Shown: piece by piece, positions 9,781 to 20,317 of the stretch
Position numbering within the stretch: the stretch's first letter is position 1
How the letters are laid out: every line of letters begins with the position of its first letter
Assembly (NCBI RefSeq): GCF_002741105.1
Contig: NZ_NIQU01000001.1
Location: 806,001-870,000, forward strand
Direction of reading: 5' to 3'
Source: Pseudomonas sediminis
GTDB lineage: Bacteria; Pseudomonadota; Gammaproteobacteria; Pseudomonadales; Pseudomonadaceae
DNA length: 64,000 nt
Notes under the pieces: model-generated
What the model was told of the DNA's origin: nothing
What the model saw: the letters and a program-made list of their open reading frames with translations, nothing else
The model's database searches: none
Translations under genes and position numbers: made by a program

Positions 9781-10443
9781 ATGACCGAATGGAGCATCAT
9801 CTGGGAGGCGCGCGACGCCTTCCTCAACGGCGCACTCAACACGCTGATCCTGTTCGTCCTGTCGGTGCTGGCGGCCTTCGTCATCGGCTGCTTCAGCGTC
9901 TACCTGCTGGAGGGCCGCAACTGGCTGTCGACCCTGCTGCGCGGGGCGATCAACCTGATGCGCATGCTGCCCTTCCTGGTGCTGGCCTACCTGCTCTACT
10001 ACGGGCTGCCGGCACTTGGCATCAAGCCCAGCGCCTGGGGCGCGGGCCTGGTGGCGCTGGCCATCTATCACGCGGCCTACTTCGCCGAGATTCTGCGCGG
10101 TGCGCGCCTGGTGCTGCCGCTCGGCCAGGTGGAGGCGGCCAAGGCCCATGGTTTTCGCCCTGGTCGGCTGTACTGGCGAATCATCCTGCCGCAACTGGTG
10201 ATCCGCACCCGCCCGCTGCTCGGCAACCAGTTGATCTACGCGCTGAAGGACACCGCCTTTCTCACCATCATCACCGTGCAGGAACTGACCGCCGCAGCCA
10301 ACTCGGTGCAGGCCACCTACTTCATCCCCACCGAGGCGTTCGTGGTGGTCATCGCCCTGTACTGGGTCATCAGCATCTGCCTGGAACTGGCGCTCAAGTG
10401 GGCGAGCCGGTTCGGCGCCAAACGAGGTTTCGAACATGCCTGA
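9781..10443 (+). CDS. Amino-acid ABC transporter permease (second)
   Basis: The product is a 220-residue HisQ/HisM-family permease. The EAA loop is visible around GQVEAAKAHGFRPGRLYWRIILPQ, and hydrophobic spans occupy most of the rest. GAGG lies just before the ATG. Its 3' end overlaps the ATPase gene by eight bases, which points to translational coupling. With the preceding permease it would form the channel for the ligand bound by the 8060-8941 protein. Confidence 0.92.
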   Translation: MTEWSIIWEARDAFLNGALNTLILFVLSVLAAFVIGCFSVYLLEGRNWLSTLLRGAINLMRMLPFLVLAYLLYYGLPALGIKPSAWGAGLVALAIYHAAYFAEILRGARLVLPLGQVEAAKAHGFRPGRLYWRIILPQLVIRTRPLLGNQLIYALKDTAFLTIITVQELTAAANSVQATYFIPTEAFVVVIALYWVISICLELALKWASRFGAKRGFEHA

Positions 10444-11194
10444 GGCACCTGCGGTACAGATCGACAATCTTTCCAAGAGCTTCGACGGCGTCGAGGTACT
10501 GCGCGACATCTCGCTGACCGTCAACAAGGGCGAGGTGGTCAGCGTGCTGGGCTCGTCCGGCTCGGGCAAATCCACCCTGCTGCGCTGCATCAACTGGCTC
10601 GAGGAGCCGGATCGCGGCAGTATTCACATCGCTGGCCAGCGCATCGGCGTGGACGCCCAGGGCAAGCGCATGAACAATCGCGACCTGGCGGCGATTCGCG
10701 CCAAGACCGGCATGGTGTTCCAGAGCTTCAACCTGTGGCCGCACCTGAACGTGCTGCAGAACGTCATGGAAGCACCGATGCAGGTGAAGAAGATGCGCAA
10801 GGACGAGGCCCGCGCCATCGCCCAAACGCTGCTGGAAAAAGTCGGCATGGAACAGAAGGCCGAGGCCTTTCCCTACACCCTTTCCGGTGGACAGAAGCAG
10901 CGCGTGGCGATTGCCCGCGCCCTGGCTATGAGCCCGGAGGTGATCCTGTTCGACGAGCCGACCTCGGCACTCGACCCGGAGCGGGTCGGCGAAGTGCTGA
11001 CGGTGATGAAGAACCTCTCCAGCGAGGGCTACACCATGATCGTGGTCACCCACGAAATGGAATTCGCCCGTGCGGTGTCGGATCAGGTGGTGTTCCTGGA
11101 AAAGGGCCTGCTGATCGAGAAATCCGCGCCGGAGAAGTTCTTCACCAACCCGGAAACCGAACGCGTGCGCAAGTTCCTCGAACTGTCCACATGA
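10436..11194 (+). CDS. Amino-acid ABC transporter ATP-binding protein
   Basis: This 252-residue GlnQ/HisP-type ATPase has Walker A GSSGSGKST, signature LSGGQKQRVAIARAL and Walker B VILFDEPTSALDPE, followed by the switch histidine in VVTHEMEFA. It starts within the end of the second permease gene. It is the last gene of the importer operon; a 281-base gap with a MITE-like element follows. Confidence 0.95.
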   Translation: MPEAPAVQIDNLSKSFDGVEVLRDISLTVNKGEVVSVLGSSGSGKSTLLRCINWLEEPDRGSIHIAGQRIGVDAQGKRMNNRDLAAIRAKTGMVFQSFNLWPHLNVLQNVMEAPMQVKKMRKDEARAIAQTLLEKVGMEQKAEAFPYTLSGGQKQRVAIARALAMSPEVILFDEPTSALDPERVGEVLTVMKNLSSEGYTMIVVTHEMEFARAVSDQVVFLEKGLLIEKSAPEKFFTNPETERVRKFLELST

Positions 11195-11264
11195 ATCCGC
11201 GGCTAGCTGTGGAGCAAAGCCTTTAGCCGGACGCCTTACACTGGCGCCCAGCCCCAATAGGACA

Positions 11265-11393
11265 CCTCTAAAAACTACCTGCGTTGCCATCGCAGCGTTA
11301 AAACAGGCTCAAAATGCTCATTTACAACACGTAAACTGCGCTTTTTCGCCTGTTTTTGCCTTGCGCTGACTGCCTCACCGACGTTTTTAGAGG
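11265..11393. repeat. MITE-like palindromic element, copy 1 (129 bp)
   Basis: Perfect 11-base terminal inverted repeats CCTCTAAAAAC / GTTTTTAGAGG bound an internal segment with AGGCTCAAAATGCTCATTTAC and its imperfect complement ACGTAAACTGCGC. The whole element can fold into one long hairpin. The same core occurs at 14413-14552 and 49940-50081, but with different ends. It occupies most of the 11195-11475 gap; no coding capacity. Confidence 0.75.
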
Positions 11394-11427
11394 CGCCTAA
11401 TCGGACTGCTCTAGCTGCCCCCGATAG

Positions 11428-12234
<807 letters not shown>

Positions 12235-12249
12235 AGGACGCCACTCACC

Positions 12250-12270
12250 GTAGGGCGGGTGCAACCCGCC
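12250..12270. repeat. Single REP-like palindrome, family B
   Basis: GTAGGGCGGGTG followed by CAACCCGCC forms one hairpin unit between the convergent SDR and TauE/SafE genes. It matches the units flanking the RAYT gene. Confidence 0.7.
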
Positions 12271-12300
12271 AGACCCCTTGTGTCTGGTGATGCCCCCGTC

Positions 12301-13011
12301 CTACAACAACGTCCGCAACAGACTCCCCACCGACAGCAACACCAGCAGCCCACCTACCAGCACCCGCAACGACAACGGCTGCCAGCGCGGATGCAGCCAC
12401 TGTCCGAGTAGGTTGCCGGCCAATGCCGGCAGTGCCAGCTCCAACGCCAGCCGCCACTGCGCGCCGCTAAGCAGACCCGCGACACCTAACCCGATCAGCG
12501 CCGCGCAACTGCTGGCCAGAAAGAACAGCACCGCCGTGCCGCGCAACTGGCGCGCGTCGAGGCCGCTGCGCAGCAGGTAGATCATCAAGGGCGGGCCGCC
12601 GGCCGAAGCCACGGTAGTCGCCAGGCCGGATGCCAGCCCCGCCAACCAGGCCATGCCCTGGCTCACCGGTGTGGCAACGGACGGCCGCCATAACACCAGC
12701 ATGCCCCCGCACAAACAAAGCACCGCCACCAGCGGCGCCATGATGCGGGCCGGCAGCCACAGCAGCAGCCAGGCACCCAGCGGCACCGCCAGCAGCATGC
12801 CGACCAACAGACGCCTCAGCACGCGTCCATGCACGGCACGCAACGCCGCCGACCACAGTGTCACGCTGCACGCCACATCGAGAATCAGCGCCACCGGCAC
12901 CGCTTCCGCAGGTGGCAACCGCAGCATCAGCCCGAGCGCCATCAGCATGGCAAAACCGAAGCCACTGTAGCCGCGCACCAGGCCGGCGGCGAAGGCGATA
13001 AAGGTGAACAT
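12301..13011 (-). CDS. Sulfite exporter TauE/SafE family membrane protein
   Basis: This 236-residue polytopic membrane protein has about seven to eight hydrophobic segments. Two halves carry TauE/SafE features, with GYSGFGFAMLMALGL near the N-terminus and SAGGPPLMIYLL in the second half. The family moves organosulfonates, sulfite or other small anions, and the ligand here is unknown. GGAG lies five bases before ATG 13011 (MFTFIAFAAG); the frame continues to 13215 but without membrane character. It is divergent from ureD across a 178-base region that holds a candidate sigma-54 promoter facing ureD. Confidence 0.85.
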   Translation of the reverse strand: MFTFIAFAAGLVRGYSGFGFAMLMALGLMLRLPPAEAVPVALILDVACSVTLWSAALRAVHGRVLRRLLVGMLLAVPLGAWLLLWLPARIMAPLVAVLCLCGGMLVLWRPSVATPVSQGMAWLAGLASGLATTVASAGGPPLMIYLLRSGLDARQLRGTAVLFFLASSCAALIGLGVAGLLSGAQWRLALELALPALAGNLLGQWLHPRWQPLSLRVLVGGLLVLLSVGSLLRTLL

Positions 13012-13116
13012 AAGTGCTCCGCACGAATCGACGCCCCACTCTAGAGCCGGCCAGGTGTGAGAAGGCAGAGCCAGATACGGCAGTGCGACTGGCCACCGTC
13101 GCAGCCAGCGTAATGC

Positions 13117-13131
13117 GCACCGAATTGGTTC
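13117..13131. promoter_or_regulatory. Imperfect NtrC-like dyad upstream of ureD
   Basis: GCACCGAATTGGTTC resembles the NtrC dyad GCACC-N-TGGTGC, with its last two bases off. It sits immediately upstream of the -24 box, unusually close for an enhancer, so it may be a coincidence or a different regulator's site. Confidence 0.25.
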
Positions 13132-13132
13132 A

Positions 13133-13148
13133 GGGCACGCCTCTTGCT
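13133..13148 (+). promoter_or_regulatory. Sigma-54 (-24/-12) promoter for ureD-ureA-ureB-ureC
   Basis: GGGCACGCCTCTTGCT matches the RpoN consensus TGGCACG-N4-TTGCW at all defined positions but the first, with the required 12-base GG-to-GC spacing. Transcription would start near 13159, about 30 bases before the ureD ATG. This fits nitrogen control of urease. Confidence 0.65.
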
Positions 13149-13189
13149 TGCCCACTCGGTCAACTATCCTGCGGAACCGCTGCCTCAAC

Positions 13190-14026
13190 ATGAATCTGCC
13201 TGCCGCCCTGTTCACGCCAAGCTGGCCTGCCGAGCTGGAGCTGGCCTACGCGCGCCACGGCGAACGCACCACCCCAGCGCATAGGCGTCACCTGGGCCCA
13301 CTAAGAGTGCAGAAGCACCTGTACGCCGAAGGCCCGGAAGTCTGCCAGCACATCATCGTTCACCCGCCCGGCGGCATTGCCGGTGGTGACGTTCTGGATA
13401 TCTCGGCCCACGCTGGCGAAAACACCTGGGTGCAACTCACCAGCCCAGGCGCAGCCAAGTGGTATCGCGCCGCGGGCGTCGCCCATCAGAATCTGCATCT
13501 GCGCGTCGACGCCGGCGCGACCCTTGAATGGCTGCCGCAGGAAACCATCATCTACGCTGGCGCCCAGGCCGAACTGCACACGCAGATCGAGTTGCACGGC
13601 GACGCGCGCCTGTTCTACTGGGACATCGTCGCCCTCGGCCGCCCGGCTGCCGACGAGCGCTTTACCAGCGGCCACTTTCAGGCCGCGCTGGACATCCGCC
13701 GCGACGGCAAACTGCTGTGGCACGAACGCCAGCGCGTAAGCGGCGGCGACGGCCTGCTCGACTCGCCCATCGGCCTCGACGGCCAGCCGGTATTCGCCAC
13801 CCTGCTGATCAGCGCCGATGTAGACAGTGATTTACTGGAACGCTGCCGGGAGCTGAAGATCGACGGTGTACGCGGTGACCTCAGCCAGATTTCAGGCCTG
13901 CTTGTAGCGCGCTGCCTGGCCAGTGAAGCACTCAAGGCGCGCGCCTGGTTGATCGAGCTCTGGCGCCTACTGCGCCCGGCGTTGCTGGGGCGTGAAGCAC
14001 GCCCACCCCGTATCTGGAGCACATGA
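13190..14026 (+). CDS. ureD: Urease accessory protein UreD
   Basis: UreD (278 residues) is the scaffold that binds apo-urease and, with UreF and UreG, delivers nickel and CO2 to the active site. The family pattern is visible: an N-terminal [31 protein letters not shown] segment (about residues 16-42), then [11 protein letters not shown], and GAAKWYRA further on. I start at ATG 13190 (MNLPAALF). It lies upstream of ureA, with a sigma-54 promoter ahead of it, which is the standard order in Pseudomonas. Confidence 0.93.
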   Translation: MNLPAALFTPSWPAELELAYARHGERTTPAHRRHLGPLRVQKHLYAEGPEVCQHIIVHPPGGIAGGDVLDISAHAGENTWVQLTSPGAAKWYRAAGVAHQNLHLRVDAGATLEWLPQETIIYAGAQAELHTQIELHGDARLFYWDIVALGRPAADERFTSGHFQAALDIRRDGKLLWHERQRVSGGDGLLDSPIGLDGQPVFATLLISADVDSDLLERCRELKIDGVRGDLSQISGLLVARCLASEALKARAWLIELWRLLRPALLGREARPPRIWST

Positions 14027-14108
14027 CGGCGGATGTAAAAAGTGACATCCGCCCTACCCCACGACGCATTCCGGCGATGCCAGGCATACGCCCCAATGGA
14101 GTAACACG

Positions 14109-14411
14109 ATGGATCTGAGTCCACGCGAGAAAGACAAGCTGCTGATCTTCACCGCCGGCCTAGTCGCCGAGCGCCGCCTTGCGCGCGGAGTAAAGCTGAA
14201 TTACCCGGAAGCAATGGCCTATATCTCTGCCGCCCTGCTCGAAGGCGCACGCGACGGCCAAACGGTCGCCGAATTGATGCATTTCGGCACCACCCTGCTG
14301 GCCCGCGACCAGGTGATGGAGGGCGTACCGGAGATGATCCCGGAGATCCAGATCGAAGCCACCTTCCCTGACGGCACCAAGCTGGTGACCGTACACCAAC
14401 CGATCGCCTGA
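14109..14411 (+). CDS. ureA: Urease subunit gamma
   Basis: UreA (100 residues) is the small subunit of the (UreABC)3 enzyme. It matches the family over its full length, including [14 protein letters not shown] at the start, [12 protein letters not shown], and the ending [16 protein letters not shown] precedes ATG 14109. Two acetyltransferase genes and a MITE-like element separate it from ureB. Confidence 0.97.
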   Translation: MDLSPREKDKLLIFTAGLVAERRLARGVKLNYPEAMAYISAALLEGARDGQTVAELMHFGTTLLARDQVMEGVPEMIPEIQIEATFPDGTKLVTVHQPIA

Positions 14412-14412
14412 G

Positions 14413-14552
14413 GAACCCGTCTACGACCTGCTGCGCGTCGGCCCTGCCGCGTTAAAAGCAGGCTCAAAATGCTCATTTACAGCCCGTAAACTCCGCTTTT
14501 TCGCCTGCTTTTGCCTTGCATGGCTCTAGCTCGCGAGATCGTAAACAGGCTC
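14413..14552. repeat. MITE-like palindromic element, copy 2 (140 bp)
   Basis: Inserted immediately after the ureA stop. Ends are related to those of copy 3 at 49940-50081 (GAACCCGTCTACGACCT against the complement of AGATCGTAAACAGGCTC). The core holds AGGCTCAAAATGCTCATTTAC and CGTAAACTCCGC, giving one long hairpin inside the urease operon, just ahead of the mddA-like gene. Confidence 0.75.
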
Positions 14553-14558
14553 CAAGTC

Positions 14559-15068
14559 ATGACCTATTCGATTCAAGACGCCGGTGAAGCCGACCTGCCC
14601 GGCATCCTCGCCATCTACAACGACGCCGTGCAGCACACAACGGCAATCTGGAACGAGACCCTGGTGGATCTCGCAAACCGCCGCGCCTGGCTGGCCGAGC
14701 GCACTGCAGCGGGTTTTCCCGTACTGGTCGCCCATGACGGCGCCGGCGAGGTAATCGGCTACGCCAGCTACGGCACCTGGCGCACCATCGAAGGTTTTCG
14801 TCAGACCGTCGAGCACTCGGTCTACGTACGTACCGACCAACGCGGCCAAGGCCTAGGCCCAGCGCTGATGCAGGCGCTGATCGAGCGCGCCCGCGCCGCC
14901 AACCTGCACGTCATGGTCGCCGCCATCGAGTCGGAAAATGCCGCCTCGATTCGCCTGCACCAGCGCCTCGGTTTCGTCACCACCGGGCAGATGCCCCAGG
15001 TAGGCCGCAAGTTCGGCCGCTGGCTGGATCTGACCTTTATGCAACTGATCCTCGGCGCCAAGGAGTGA
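14559..15068 (+). CDS. GNAT acetyltransferase, methionine sulfoximine/phosphinothricin type (MddA-like)
   Basis: This 169-residue acetyl-CoA-dependent N-acetyltransferase aligns with the Pat/MddA group: AGEADLPGILAIYNDAV at the start, the EHSVYVRTDQRGQGLGPALMQALI cofactor-binding motif (pyrophosphate loop around residues 90-105), and IRLHQRLGF. As I recall, the P. aeruginosa protein at this place in the urease operon acetylates methionine sulfoximine and sulfone. I start at ATG 14559, because the longer frame from 14511 runs into the inserted repeat. Its link to urease is by location only. Confidence 0.88.
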   Translation: MTYSIQDAGEADLPGILAIYNDAVQHTTAIWNETLVDLANRRAWLAERTAAGFPVLVAHDGAGEVIGYASYGTWRTIEGFRQTVEHSVYVRTDQRGQGLGPALMQALIERARAANLHVMVAAIESENAASIRLHQRLGFVTTGQMPQVGRKFGRWLDLTFMQLILGAKE

Positions 15069-15072
15069 CCCA

Positions 15073-15606
15073 GTGAGCGTGACGCTACAGCGAATCGACA
15101 GCGCCAGCCTCGCCAACTACCGCGAAGGCTTGATCGTCCTGCTGCTCGATGCGGTCAACGATGGCGCATCGCTGGGCTTTCTCGCCGATCTCGACGAGCG
15201 AGGCGCCGCCGAGTATTTCACTCAGGTACAGGCGGGCATTGCCGACGGCTCGTTGCTGCTCTGGGTCGCCCATGAACAGGGCCGCGTACTGGGCAGCGTG
15301 CAACTGAGCCTGTGCCAGAAGCCCAACGGCCTGAATCGCGCAGAGATTCAAAAGCTGCTGGTACTGAGCACGGCGCGTCGCAGGGGTGTCGCCCGCCTAC
15401 TGATGCAAGCCGTCGAGCAGGAAGCGGCAGCCCGCAAACGTGGCCTGCTGTACCTCGACACCGAGGCCGGCAGCGATGCGGAACAGCTCTATCGCCACCT
15501 CGGCTACCAGTGCATTGGTGGCCTACCCGATTACGCCTGCGGCCCAGACGGTACCTACCGGGCCAATGCCATCTACTACAAGACGCTTGCGAGGCCTTCC
15601 TTATGA
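15073..15606 (+). CDS. GNAT family N-acetyltransferase
   Basis: This 177-residue GNAT protein has the acetyl-CoA loop in [18 protein letters not shown] (about residues 98-115) and a C-terminal [10 protein letters not shown] motif. The start is GTG 15073 with AAGGAG seven bases upstream. The 3' end overlaps the ureB start by four bases (ATGA), which ties its translation to urease expression. It is a different subfamily from the preceding MddA-like protein. Substrate unknown. Confidence 0.85.
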   Translation: MSVTLQRIDSASLANYREGLIVLLLDAVNDGASLGFLADLDERGAAEYFTQVQAGIADGSLLLWVAHEQGRVLGSVQLSLCQKPNGLNRAEIQKLLVLSTARRRGVARLLMQAVEQEAAARKRGLLYLDTEAGSDAEQLYRHLGYQCIGGLPDYACGPDGTYRANAIYYKTLARPSL

Positions 15607-15908
15607 TTCCCGGCCAATACCAGATTGCCGACGGCGAGATCGAGCTCAATGCCGGTCGCCGCACCCTGACCCTGTCCGTAGCCAACAGTGGCGACCGGCC
15701 TATCCAGGTCGGTTCGCACTACCACTTCTTCGAGACCAACGACGCCCTGCTGTTCGACCGCGCCAGCACTCGCGGTATGCGCCTGAACATCCCGGCTGGT
15801 ACCGCCGTGCGCTTCGAGCCGGGACAGAGCCGTGACGTGGAGCTGGTCGATCTGGCCGGCACGCGCCGGGTGTTCGGCTTCGCCGGCCGGGTAATGGGCG
15901 ATCTTTGA
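15603..15908 (+). CDS. ureB: Urease subunit beta
   Basis: UreB (101 residues) shows the family pattern from [19 protein letters not shown] through [17 protein letters not shown] to [11 protein letters not shown] near the end. ATG 15603 overlaps the stop of the upstream GNAT gene by four bases. It is followed by a palindromic repeat (15922-15984) and ureC. It is one of three structural urease subunits. Confidence 0.97.
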   Translation: MIPGQYQIADGEIELNAGRRTLTLSVANSGDRPIQVGSHYHFFETNDALLFDRASTRGMRLNIPAGTAVRFEPGQSRDVELVDLAGTRRVFGFAGRVMGDL

Positions 15909-15921
15909 GATACAAATTTTC

Positions 15922-15984
15922 GTAGGGTGCGCCATGCGCACCACGAGCAACGCGGATAACGACGGTGCGCACGGCGCACCCTAC
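15922..15984. repeat. REP-like inverted pair, family A, between ureB and ureC
   Basis: GTAGGGTGCGCCATGCGCACC is paired with the inverse GGTGCGCACGGCGCACCCTAC after about 20 bases. It fills nearly the whole ureB-ureC gap and ends 11 bases before the ureC ATG, so it could affect ureC translation or message stability. Confidence 0.8.
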
Positions 15985-15995
15985 GGGACGAGCCA

Positions 15996-17696
<1,701 letters not shown>

Positions 17697-17719
17697 CATC
17701 CCTGGCTGAAACGACAAAT

Positions 17720-17791
17720 GGCGGGTTTCACCCGCCCTACGGGTAGGTGATTGATCATCTGCGCAAACCTGTAGGGCGGTTGCAACCCGCC
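17720..17791. repeat. Left REP pair flanking the RAYT gene (family B)
   Basis: An inverse unit (17720-17740, GGCGGGTTTCACCCGCCCTAC-type) is followed by a direct unit (17771-17791, GTAGGGCGGTTG...CCCGCC). The facing pair is a REPIN-like doublet and ends 15 bases from the RAYT stop codon. Confidence 0.8.
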
Positions 17792-17806
17792 AATTCATTC
17801 ACCGGT

Positions 17807-18352
17807 TCACTCCCCGACACCCAGCTCATCAAGGCTCGTATCCCCGCCCCAATCGATGGGGTAAACGCCCTGCTTCACCCAGCGGTGAAACGACGACCAG
17901 GGCCAATCCTGCACACGCGTCACCAACCCATGCTTGAGCGGGTTGCCATGCAGGTAATCAAAATGCCGGGCGTAGTCGCACTCATCGCGGATCAGGTGTT
18001 CCCAGAAGCGTTGCTGCCAAAGCGTGCCCTGCCCCTTTGCCTGACGACGCTCGCTCAGCAGATCGGCACGTAGGTAAGTCTTGCCGCACGCATGGGTGAC
18101 ATGCCGCTTGATCAGTCGCCAGCGATTGGAGAAATCCATGTCATCGGGCGGTAAACGCCAAATGGCATGCAGGTGATCCGGCAACAATACCCAGGCGTCG
18201 ATGACGAAGGGCTGGGTCAGGCGTACCACCTGGATCGCCTCGCGCAAAGCCTGGCGAATATCGGGATGGGTGAGGATTGGCTGGCGCCGCTCGCTGACCA
18301 AGGTGAAGAAATAGATGCCACCAGCAATGGCGGCGCGACGGTAGTCGGGCAT
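17807..18352 (-). CDS. REP-associated tyrosine transposase (RAYT)
   Basis: This 181-residue protein belongs to the Y1 HUH-type transposase superfamily of REP-associated transposases. The metal-site motif is in LLPDHLHAIW, and the likely catalytic tyrosine lies in YARHFDYLHGNPLKHG. It also carries the usual WQQRFWEHLIRDE segment. I start at ATG 18352 (MPDYRRAAIAGG) because the open frame beyond it runs through the palindrome at 18383-18432. Family B palindromes flank it on both sides, the classic RAYT-REP arrangement. It probably disperses these palindromes over the genome. Confidence 0.92.
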   Translation of the reverse strand: MPDYRRAAIAGGIYFFTLVSERRQPILTHPDIRQALREAIQVVRLTQPFVIDAWVLLPDHLHAIWRLPPDDMDFSNRWRLIKRHVTHACGKTYLRADLLSERRQAKGQGTLWQQRFWEHLIRDECDYARHFDYLHGNPLKHGLVTRVQDWPWSSFHRWVKQGVYPIDWGGDTSLDELGVGE

Positions 18353-18382
18353 GGCAACGTCCTTGTTGCAGATGTGATAGGT

Positions 18383-18432
18383 GGCGGGTTTCACCCGCCC
18401 TACGGTCATGTGTAGGGCGGGTGAAACCCGCC
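18383..18432. repeat. Right REP pair flanking the RAYT gene (family B)
   Basis: An inverse unit (18383-18403) and a direct unit (18412-18432, GTAGGGCGGGTG...CCCGCC) face away from each other with an 8-base spacer, the same order as on the left side of the gene. The arms are nearly identical to 12250-12270. Confidence 0.85.
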
Positions 18433-18454
18433 GTTGCCATTGAGGCTAGCCCAT

Positions 18455-18898
18455 TCAGGACGCCTGCTTCATCTCGTCGTAGGCGTTCAGGTAATCACCA
18501 GCCAGTTGCTGCTTCTCCTTGTCGCGAAGCAGCTTGCCGGCCATCTGGAAGAAGGTGTGCTCTTCTTCCTTGAGGTGATGTTCGACCTTTTCCGCCAGCG
18601 CCTTGGCTTGCGCCAGCCAGCTGGGGCTGCTGGGGTCGGTCTCTTCCAGGTCCTCGATCATTTCGTCCATCTGGTGATGCTCGGCAATCGCGTGGCGCGA
18701 CAGGTCGACGCCTGCGTCCTGCTGCATCAGGGGAATGTAGAAATGGCGTTCTTCGGCCACCGAGTGCACAGCCAGTTCCTGCTTGAGCTGAGAGAACAAG
18801 GCGTGGCGCTCGGCGCTGTCGCCTTGGGTAGCGATCAGTTTCTGCGCCAGTTCGCGCTGGATGTCGTGGCTGATGCGTAAGGCTTCGAAAATCGTCAT
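18455..18898 (-). CDS. Hemerythrin domain-containing protein
   Basis: This 147-residue all-helical protein resembles the hemerythrin HHE cation-binding family. Candidate iron ligands are spread as expected: H11 near the start (RISHDI), HSVAEERHFYIPLM, AEHHQMDEMI and VEHHLKEEEHTFFQ. The family binds oxygen, nitric oxide or iron, or protects against oxidative and nitrosative stress. It lies upstream of a DksA-like gene in the opposite reading order on the same strand. No membrane or signal sequences are visible. Confidence 0.88.
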   Translation of the reverse strand: MTIFEALRISHDIQRELAQKLIATQGDSAERHALFSQLKQELAVHSVAEERHFYIPLMQQDAGVDLSRHAIAEHHQMDEMIEDLEETDPSSPSWLAQAKALAEKVEHHLKEEEHTFFQMAGKLLRDKEKQQLAGDYLNAYDEMKQAS

Positions 18899-18973
18899 GC
18901 AAGCACCTCTTCCTGAGTCACGGTCGTAGTAGCACTAGACCAGCAGGAAGCGAATAGGTGCCGTACCGCTTGC

Positions 18974-19240
18974 TCAGCGCAACTGACTGTCCTTGCTGCC
19001 ACGACGGTTGTAGGCGCTGAACGCCGCGCTTTCGCGGTCGTGCTCGGCCTGGCAGTTCACGCACAGGCGCACACCAGCAATTGCCTGGCGACGGGCCTCG
19101 GGTATCACCGCGTCGCACTCTTCGCAATGATGCAGGCTCTCGCCTTTCGGCAGTTGGCTGCGAGCACGCGCAACGGCGTCCTCGATGCTGCTGTCGATCT
19201 GTTCCTGCACTGCGTCGTCGCTTGCCCAACCACCTGCCAT
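18974..19240 (-). CDS. DksA/TraR-type C4 zinc-finger protein
   Basis: This 88-residue small protein has a C-terminal four-cysteine zinc finger, CEECDAVIPEARR and VRLCVNCQAEHD, and a helical N-terminal region. It is shorter than DksA and lacks the long coiled coil with the DxxxA tip, so it is closer to the YbiI/TraR group. Such proteins can bind the RNA polymerase secondary channel, but that is not assured here. Confidence 0.85.
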   Translation of the reverse strand: MAGGWASDDAVQEQIDSSIEDAVARARSQLPKGESLHHCEECDAVIPEARRQAIAGVRLCVNCQAEHDRESAAFSAYNRRGSKDSQLR

Positions 19241-19316
19241 ATTCGACCTCCTCGCACTCTCCGAACAGATATGCGCCCGGAGAATGCGAAGTGCAAGTGC
19301 AGCCGGTCGCCACAGG

Positions 19317-20189
19317 CTACTCGCGGACTTCCATGAACTCCTTGGCCCAAAGGATGTAGTCCTCGGGCATGGTGTACTTGTGGGTCAGCTCGGTGGCATT
19401 GAGGTCGCACGGCTGCGCACCGCGCTGTTCGCGCAGGCAGTCGTAGGTGGCCTTGATCGCGGCGAAGTAGGCAGCGTGGCCGTTGACCACGATGCGTACG
19501 CCGAGGCGCGCCAGGCGCTGGTTGTCGCGCAGTTCAGGGTTACCGTAGGTGACCAGCATCAGCGGCACCTTCAGGCCTGCGGCGATCTGCTCCAGGTGGG
19601 CGAAATCCTTGATCCCGACCAGGCAGATGCCGTCGGCACCGGCGGCCTCGTAGGCGCGTGTGCGGCGGATCACTTCGTCCACCTCCAGAACGCCGGCATG
19701 GGTACGGGCGATGATCGCCAGATCCGGATCGACGCGGGCTTCCAGCGCGGCGAGGATCTTGCCGACGCCCTCCTCGATGGAAATCAGATCAGTGGACTTG
19801 CGGCCGAACTGGGCCGGCAGCAGGGTATCTTCGATGGTCAGCGCGGCAACACCGGCGCGTTCCAGCTCGACCACGGTGCGCATCACGTTGAGCGCGTTGC
19901 CGTAGCCGTGGTCGGCATCGGCGATTACCGGCAAGCGCGAGACGCGGCCGATACGCGCCGCCTGCTCGACGAATTCGCTCAAAGTGATCAGGGCGAAGTC
20001 CGGCGCACCGAGTACCTGCAGGGAGGCGACGGAGCCGCCAAGGATACCGACCTCGAAGTCGAGATCAGCGGCGATGCGGGCGGACATGGGATCGAAGACC
20101 GAAGCCGTGTGATAGCAGCGGTCGGAAGCCAGCAGGGCACGAAAGGCGCTGCGTAGCTCATGGTGGGATGCACGTTGCAGGATGGGCAT
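19317..20189 (-). CDS. Oxaloacetate decarboxylase of the PEP mutase/isocitrate lyase superfamily
   Basis: This 290-residue TIM-barrel enzyme matches the PEP mutase/isocitrate lyase superfamily, with metal-site motifs DADHGYGN and [11 protein letters not shown] and the conserved [11 protein letters not shown] near the N-terminus. As I recall, the P. aeruginosa protein at the same genome position (PA4872) is a characterised oxaloacetate decarboxylase, and length and neighbourhood agree. I start at ATG 20189 ([13 protein letters not shown]); the frame continues upstream without homology. Confidence 0.85.
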   Translation of the reverse strand: MPILQRASHHELRSAFRALLASDRCYHTASVFDPMSARIAADLDFEVGILGGSVASLQVLGAPDFALITLSEFVEQAARIGRVSRLPVIADADHGYGNALNVMRTVVELERAGVAALTIEDTLLPAQFGRKSTDLISIEEGVGKILAALEARVDPDLAIIARTHAGVLEVDEVIRRTRAYEAAGADGICLVGIKDFAHLEQIAAGLKVPLMLVTYGNPELRDNQRLARLGVRIVVNGHAAYFAAIKATYDCLREQRGAQPCDLNATELTHKYTMPEDYILWAKEFMEVRE

Positions 20190-20317
20190 GGGGCGTATTC
20201 CAAAGTCGGTTGAATCGCTTTTTTCTCTTTTTAGTAATGGCGTAGACGTGACGAATGCTAGCGCAAGGCACTTGCTGTCAGCTTTCAAACGAAGCGCCGT
20301 GGTCGATAACCAGCAAA

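Noticed and set aside
17807..18352. Classical insertion sequence
   Set aside because: No terminal inverted repeats or target duplication were seen; the flanks are REP pairs, which fits a RAYT rather than an IS.
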